DNA of 29,747 nucleotides, taken from JBAZMA01 sp041649995. Its GTDB lineage: Bacteria > Omnitrophota > Gorgyraeia > Velamenicoccales > Velamenicoccaceae. The stretch spans positions 1 through 29,747 of the forward strand of contig JBAZMA010000021.1 of NCBI GenBank assembly GCA_041649995.1, read 5' to 3'. Shown piece after piece: positions 26,257 through 29,747 of the stretch (position 1 is the first letter of the stretch; every line of letters starts with the position of its first letter). Below the pieces are notes generated by a model. It did not search any database, had not been told where the DNA came from, and was given only the letters and a program-made list of their open reading frames with translations. The position numbers and the translations under genes were made by a program.

Positions 26257-26868
26257 ATGAAGATTAAATTTACCAAAGGGGAATTGAAGAGGCAAAGGGA
26301 CGCGTTGCGCCAGTACGAACGCTTTCTTCCGACGCTGCAGCTCAAGAAACAGCAGCTGCAGATGGAGATCCTCAAGCTGAGCAATCTGCTGGAGGAGCTT
26401 CGGGGGAAGGAAGAGCGCAAAAAGGCCTCGCGATTGGGCTGGGCCGGGCTTTTGGCCGAAGAAAAAGCCTTCCCGCGTTCCTGGCTCAAGCCTCTTGAGG
26501 TTGTTGTCAGCGCGCGTAATGTGGCGGGGGTTGATCTTCCTGTCTTCCAACGCGTGGAATTCGGCCCCGCGGAATATGATTTGTTTCTGGCGCCTCTTTG
26601 GGTGGACGCCGCCATTTTGGCCCTGCGTGAACTCATCTCCCTCAAAGAGGAGATCGCTGTCAGCAATAAGGCGCAGGCTATCCTTCGCCAGGAGCTGCGC
26701 GTGACCACGCAGCGGGTCAATCTTTTTGAAAAGGTCAAGATCCCGGAGGCTGATGAAACCATCCGTCTTATCAAGATTTATCTGGGGGACCAGTTGTCCA
26801 ACGCTGTGGGCCGCAGCAAGATCGCCAAGCGGAAAATCGAGCGGGTCATGGAGGAGGTGGCGGCATGA
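26257..26868 (+). CDS. atpD: V-type ATP synthase subunit D
   Basis: The central rotor shaft subunit, 203 residues. The N-terminal helix starts KIKFTKGELKRQRDALRQYERFLPTLQLKKQQL and the C-terminal helix contains RVNLFEKVKIPEADETIRLIKIYLGDQ, the paired long helices of the D family (shown here as two separate family blocks). No Shine-Dalgarno is visible because a repeat array reaches the start. It overlaps atpI by 4 nt (ATGA). Confidence 0.93.
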   Translation: MKIKFTKGELKRQRDALRQYERFLPTLQLKKQQLQMEILKLSNLLEELRGKEERKKASRLGWAGLLAEEKAFPRSWLKPLEVVVSARNVAGVDLPVFQRVEFGPAEYDLFLAPLWVDAAILALRELISLKEEIAVSNKAQAILRQELRVTTQRVNLFEKVKIPEADETIRLIKIYLGDQLSNAVGRSKIAKRKIERVMEEVAA

Positions 26869-28676
26869 TCGTCCCCATGAAAAAGGCCGGAATTATCGTG
26901 GAGGCCAAGGATGCCAGGAAGACCGTGGACCAGCTGGCGTCGCTGGGCGTCGTACATGTGGAGGCCAGCCGGGCACCCGTGGGCAAGGACATCGACGCCC
27001 GCAAACAGGACCTGGAGCTTTTGGAAGGGGCCTTAAGGGCGCTGGATGAGGATGTTTTTGTGAAAGGGGAGCAGGTTTCCGCCTGCAAGGAACCCAAGGA
27101 CTGGAAAACCGGCGCGCTTCATATCGTCGATCTTGCCAAACGCTATGAGCGTTGCAAGGAGTTTTCCAGGAACTTCTCCGCCAAGATCAGTCAGTGGGAG
27201 CCCTGGGGCGATTTCGACCTTGAGCGCCTCGAGGATTTCAGAAAGAAGGGCATTATCGTGCGCCTCTACGAGGTGCCCGCGGCCGAAGTCAAAAAATTTC
27301 CCAAAGGGGCTGTCCTTGAGGTATTGAAGGTGGAAAGAGGCATGGCTTATTGCGCCCTGGTCTCCGACAAACCCCTGGAAGTCCCGTTCAAGGAAATCGA
27401 ACTTCCGAAAATGAGCCTGAGGGCCATGAAGGCGCGCCAGGAGGAAGACACGCTTCTCATGGAACAGCTCGTGCATGATGTGCGCGCGTGCATGGGTTTT
27501 AAGGAAACCTTTCTCCGGCAGAAGCAGGCCATCGGCAAAGACCTGGAATTTCTGAACGCGTGGCTGGGGATGGGCGAGAGGGGTTCATTGTCTTATTTGA
27601 CGGGATATGTGCCGTTTGATAAGACGCAGGACCTCATTTCAGACGGCCGCAAGGCGAGTTGGGCGGTTTTTATCACGGACCCGGCCCCTGAGGACCGCGT
27701 TCCCACGCTGATCCGCAATCCGCGCTGGATTTCCGTCATAGCCCCTTTATTCAAGGTCATAGAAGTTGTTCCCGGATATCAGGAGGCGGATATGAGCCTT
27801 TGGGTCCTTATTTTTCTTTCGATTTTTTTCGGCATGCTCATCGGGGATGCCGGTTACGGCGTTGTTTTCCTGGCCCTGACTTTCTGGATGCAGCGCAAAC
27901 TTGGCCGCAAGGCAAAAAACAAGAGTCCGTTTATCCTTTCATATATTTTCAGCGGCTGCGCGGTTTTGTGGGGAATTTTATCAGGCACGTATTTCGGACA
28001 GGCCTGGCTTCCGCCAGGGATAGGCCCGCTGGTGCCCGCCTTGCGGGACAACACGGCCCTGCAGTCTTTCTGTTTCTTTTTGGGCGCCCTGCATTTGACG
28101 ATCGCCCATCTTTGGAGGGCCGCCCTGAAATGGCCTTCTTTGTCGGCGCTGGCGGATGTCGGCTGGAGCTCCATCCTGTGGGGGGCGTTTTTCCTGGCCA
28201 GGACGCTGATCACAGGGATGGAATTTCCGGGCTTTGCCAAATGGTTTTTCATCGCCGGGCCCTTTTTGGTCGTCCTGTTTTCCTCGGGTGAGCCATGGAA
28301 GCTCAAAAGCCTGGGGTCGGGCGCGGGTAATCTCCTTTTGAATTTTGTGAATAGTTTTACGGATGTCGTGTCGTATATCCGCCTTTTTGCCGTCGGCCTT
28401 GCCACGGTCGCTGTGGCAGATGCCTTCAACAGCATGGCTATGGGTGTGGGATTCAGCAGCATGATTTCAGGGGCCGTGTCTGTTTTGATCCTTTTGTTGG
28501 GGCATTTGCTGAATATTGTTCTCGGGCCCATGGCTGTTCTGGTCCATGGCGTGAGATTGAATGTCCTGGAATTCAGCGGCCAGGCGGATATCAAATGGAG
28601 CGGTTTTGCTTACAGGCCTTTGGCTCGGGGAGAAGAGCCTGATTTTCATCCGGCCGCCGAAAAGAGAGCGGCCTAA
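26865..28676 (+). CDS. atpI: V-type ATP synthase subunit I
   Basis: The membrane stator subunit with half-channels, 603 residues. Residues 1 to about 300 are a soluble arm that binds the peripheral stalk. From about 305 come the membrane segments, beginning MSLWVLIFLSIFFGMLIGDAG. The essential arginine is Arg506 in the conserved SYIRLFAVGLA, facing the rotor ring glutamate. The C-terminal helix pair ends FSGQADIKWSGFAYRPL. Translationally coupled to atpD and followed 16 bp later by atpK with its own Shine-Dalgarno. Confidence 0.95.
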   Translation: MIVPMKKAGIIVEAKDARKTVDQLASLGVVHVEASRAPVGKDIDARKQDLELLEGALRALDEDVFVKGEQVSACKEPKDWKTGALHIVDLAKRYERCKEFSRNFSAKISQWEPWGDFDLERLEDFRKKGIIVRLYEVPAAEVKKFPKGAVLEVLKVERGMAYCALVSDKPLEVPFKEIELPKMSLRAMKARQEEDTLLMEQLVHDVRACMGFKETFLRQKQAIGKDLEFLNAWLGMGERGSLSYLTGYVPFDKTQDLISDGRKASWAVFITDPAPEDRVPTLIRNPRWISVIAPLFKVIEVVPGYQEADMSLWVLIFLSIFFGMLIGDAGYGVVFLALTFWMQRKLGRKAKNKSPFILSYIFSGCAVLWGILSGTYFGQAWLPPGIGPLVPALRDNTALQSFCFFLGALHLTIAHLWRAALKWPSLSALADVGWSSILWGAFFLARTLITGMEFPGFAKWFFIAGPFLVVLFSSGEPWKLKSLGSGAGNLLLNFVNSFTDVVSYIRLFAVGLATVAVADAFNSMAMGVGFSSMISGAVSVLILLLGHLLNIVLGPMAVLVHGVRLNVLEFSGQADIKWSGFAYRPLARGEEPDFHPAAEKRAA

Positions 28677-28692
28677 TTTAAAGGAGAAGACA

Positions 28693-29145
28693 ATGGAAAC
28701 AGGATTATTGGCGCAATTTAAGGATCTGGGATTGGGCGCGGTTTTGGCGCTGTCTGCCATGGGTTCAGCCCTTGGCACGGGTGTGGCGGGGATGGCTGCT
28801 GTCGGCGCCTGGAAAAAAGCCTTTGCCCAGAACAAGGCCGCTTCTTTTATGCTGGTCGCGTTTGTCGGCGCTCCTTTGACCCAGACGATTTACGGCATGA
28901 TCCTTATGAATAATATGGCAACCCTGGCTGCCAAAGGCGTTTATCTTTGGGGCATCGGCATATTTTGCGGGGCGGCCATGGGATTGTCGGCTTTTATGCA
29001 GGGAAAAGCCGGGGCTGTAGCCTCCGACGCTATGGGCGAGACAGGCAAAGGGTTCGGCAATTATATCGTTGTTTTGGGCGTCATCGAAACGGTGGCCTTG
29101 TTTGTTATGGCGTTTGCCATGGGGATCATCGGGAAATTGGGATAA
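28693..29145 (+). CDS. atpK: V-type ATP synthase subunit K (rotor ring)
   Basis: The ion-translocating ring subunit, 150 residues with four membrane helices (two fused hairpins). The second hairpin keeps the ion-binding glutamate (Glu132 in VIETVALF), while the first hairpin has none. Thr63-Gln64 in PLTQTIYG and Gln103 in FMQGKAG align by spacing with Thr64, Gln65, Gln110 and Glu139 of the Na+-binding NtpK of Enterococcus hirae, so Na+ coupling is likely. The ATG at 28693 is chosen for AAAGGAGAAGA upstream and because it gives the family N-terminus; the frame is open further upstream, overlapping atpI. Confidence 0.93.
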   Translation: METGLLAQFKDLGLGAVLALSAMGSALGTGVAGMAAVGAWKKAFAQNKAASFMLVAFVGAPLTQTIYGMILMNNMATLAAKGVYLWGIGIFCGAAMGLSAFMQGKAGAVASDAMGETGKGFGNYIVVLGVIETVALFVMAFAMGIIGKLG

Positions 29146-29229
29146 GAAGCAGGAGTTAAGCCAGGACTTTTGCGATAAGTCATCCTCAATCCTGATTCTT
29201 AGCTCTGAGTTCTTTTGTCTGCTTTTAAA

Positions 29230-29303
29230 GGGCGATTAGCTCAGTTGGTTAGAGCGTCTGCTTTACACGCAGAGGGTCAGGGGTTCAAGTCCTCTATCGC
29301 CCA
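29230..29303 (+). tRNA. tRNA-Val (TAC)
   Basis: A complete cloverleaf: acceptor GGGCGAT with ATCGCCC, anticodon stem TCTGC/GCAGA with loop TTTACAC (anticodon TAC), and T arm with TTCAAGT loop. The discriminator base is A and CCA is not encoded. It reads GTA and probably other Val codons by wobble. It lies 84 bp after atpK. Confidence 0.95.
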
Positions 29304-29340
29304 TATTTTTTCGTGGTTCGTCCGCTTGGCTGGACGACGA

Positions 29341-29365
29341 TGGCTTATAGCATATGGCGTATGGC
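29341..29365. repeat. heptamer tandem array (TGGCNTA type), solo
   Basis: Consecutive 7-mers TGGCTTA, TAGCATA, TGGCGTA, TGGC follow tRNA-Val. The same consensus appears on the opposite strand before atpD (26221-26253). Confidence 0.6.
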
Positions 29366-29452
29366 AAAAGCAGTTGTGCTGACGCCAGAGGCTTTTCCTC
29401 GCTCTTCGCTCGGCGCACGTTTGGCTTCAAATCCCCTCGCATAACCACAAAC

Positions 29453-29480
29453 AAAAAAGCCCCCAAAGGGGGCCTTTTTT
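29453..29480. terminator. bidirectional intrinsic terminator, repeat copy 1
   Basis: GCCCCC (29459-29464) pairs with GGGGGC (29468-29473) around AAA, flanked by six A on the left and six T on the right, so it could act on both strands. It would end the V-ATPase/tRNA-Val transcript. Confidence 0.8.
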
Positions 29481-29620
29481 ATTTGGCGGGGACGATGGGA
29501 TTTCCCTGCGCTCGACCCGGAGGGTCTCGCTTCGGGCTGGCAAAACGTGCTGACGCCAGAGGCTTTTCCTCGCTCTTCGCTCGGCGCACGTTTGGCTTCA
29601 AATCCCAAACCACCCACAAT

Positions 29621-29648
29621 AAAAAAGCCCCCAAAGGGGGCCTTTTTT
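29621..29648. terminator. bidirectional intrinsic terminator, repeat copy 2
   Basis: An identical A6-GCCCCC-AAA-GGGGGC-C-T6 structure 168 bp after the first, part of the tandem unit. Confidence 0.8.
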
Positions 29649-29747
29649 ATTTGGCGGGGACGATGGGATTTCCCTGCGCTCGACCCGGAGGGTCTCGCTT
29701 CGGGCTGGCAAAACGTGCTGACGCCAGAGGCTTTTCCTCGCTCTTCG

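Larger units (their letters stand above)
29376..29747. repeat. tandem ~170-bp repeat with terminators downstream of tRNA-Val
   Basis: A unit beginning GTGCTGACGCCAGAGG recurs at 29376, 29547 and 29715, giving periods of 171 and 168 bp; the third copy is cut by the window end. Each unit contains an inverted GTGC..CGCC / GGCGCAC pair, the sequence GGCTTCAAATCCC (resembling a tRNA T loop), a GC-rich terminator and a GACCC-GGA-GGGTC hairpin. The copies differ mainly in a short stretch before the terminator. No protein gene is credible here. It resembles the structured segment after tRNA-Arg in position but not in sequence. Confidence 0.8.

Noticed and set aside
28561..28692. An upstream start for atpK giving 194 residues
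   Set aside because: It would overlap the end of atpI by over 100 nt, whereas ATG 28693 has a strong Shine-Dalgarno and gives the family-length K subunit.
29263..29617. Reverse-strand frames over tRNA-Val and the terminator repeats
   Set aside because: Their sequence comes from the antisense of the tRNA (ending GLEPLTLCV) and of the terminators (KKAPFGG), a well-known false-gene pattern.

Overview
The window looks like one contig of an uncultured, moderately GC-rich bacterium. My best guess is Candidatus Omnitrophota or a related PVC-type lineage. The reasons are a chlamydia/spirochaete-style V-type ATPase operon (E, DUF2764, A, B, D, I, K), small four-helix-bundle (23S intervening-sequence-like) genes, and tRNAs without an encoded CCA. 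The lineage call is inference: there is no rRNA or marker set here to prove it.

Layout. 1-1621: the tail of an unknown gene, a glycine-zipper lipoprotein with a good sigma70 promoter, a structured intergenic stretch with a Cys-rich mini-ORF, and a duplicated ferritin-like diiron protein. 1715-3517: glmS. 3516-3945: a small element with inverted repeats carrying a frameshifted four-helix-bundle gene. 3948-6215: rsmI (the element abuts its start) and a GT-C-like membrane protein. 6240-10576: a promoter, a PyrR-binding hairpin and a terminator leading pyrR-pyrB-pyrC-endonuclease Q. 10584-11035: a gene-less inverted array, tRNA-Arg(CCG), a structured repeat and a copy of the tRNA 3' end. 11094-21149: a secreted protein, a TIGR00725 nucleotide-binding protein, carA, carB, a second secreted protein, pyrK, a chromate-transporter-like gene, pyrD and pyrF. 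21145-21603: a second inverted-repeat element with an intact four-helix-bundle gene. 21643-29145: the V-ATPase operon. 29230-29747: tRNA-Val(TAC) and a tandem array with intrinsic terminators running off the window.

The central cluster encodes de novo UMP synthesis from glutamine and bicarbonate to UMP, except pyrE, which is not in the window. The leader before pyrR has the elements expected for PyrR attenuation, so UMP/UTP should control at least pyrRBC. The V-ATPase K subunit retains the side-chain ligands of the Enterococcus hirae Na+ site, suggesting a sodium-coupled rotary ATPase.

The most interesting pattern is a set of short, degenerate tandem arrays with a strict 7, 8 or 9-nt period. 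They occur at about eight intergenic sites, nearly always at or just after the 3' end of a gene. Twice they form inverted arms around a four-helix-bundle gene, and once they form an inverted pair with no such gene. The consensus differs between sites although the architecture is the same. This looks like a family of small mobile or self-propagating elements and their remnants; I do not know of a formal description of it.
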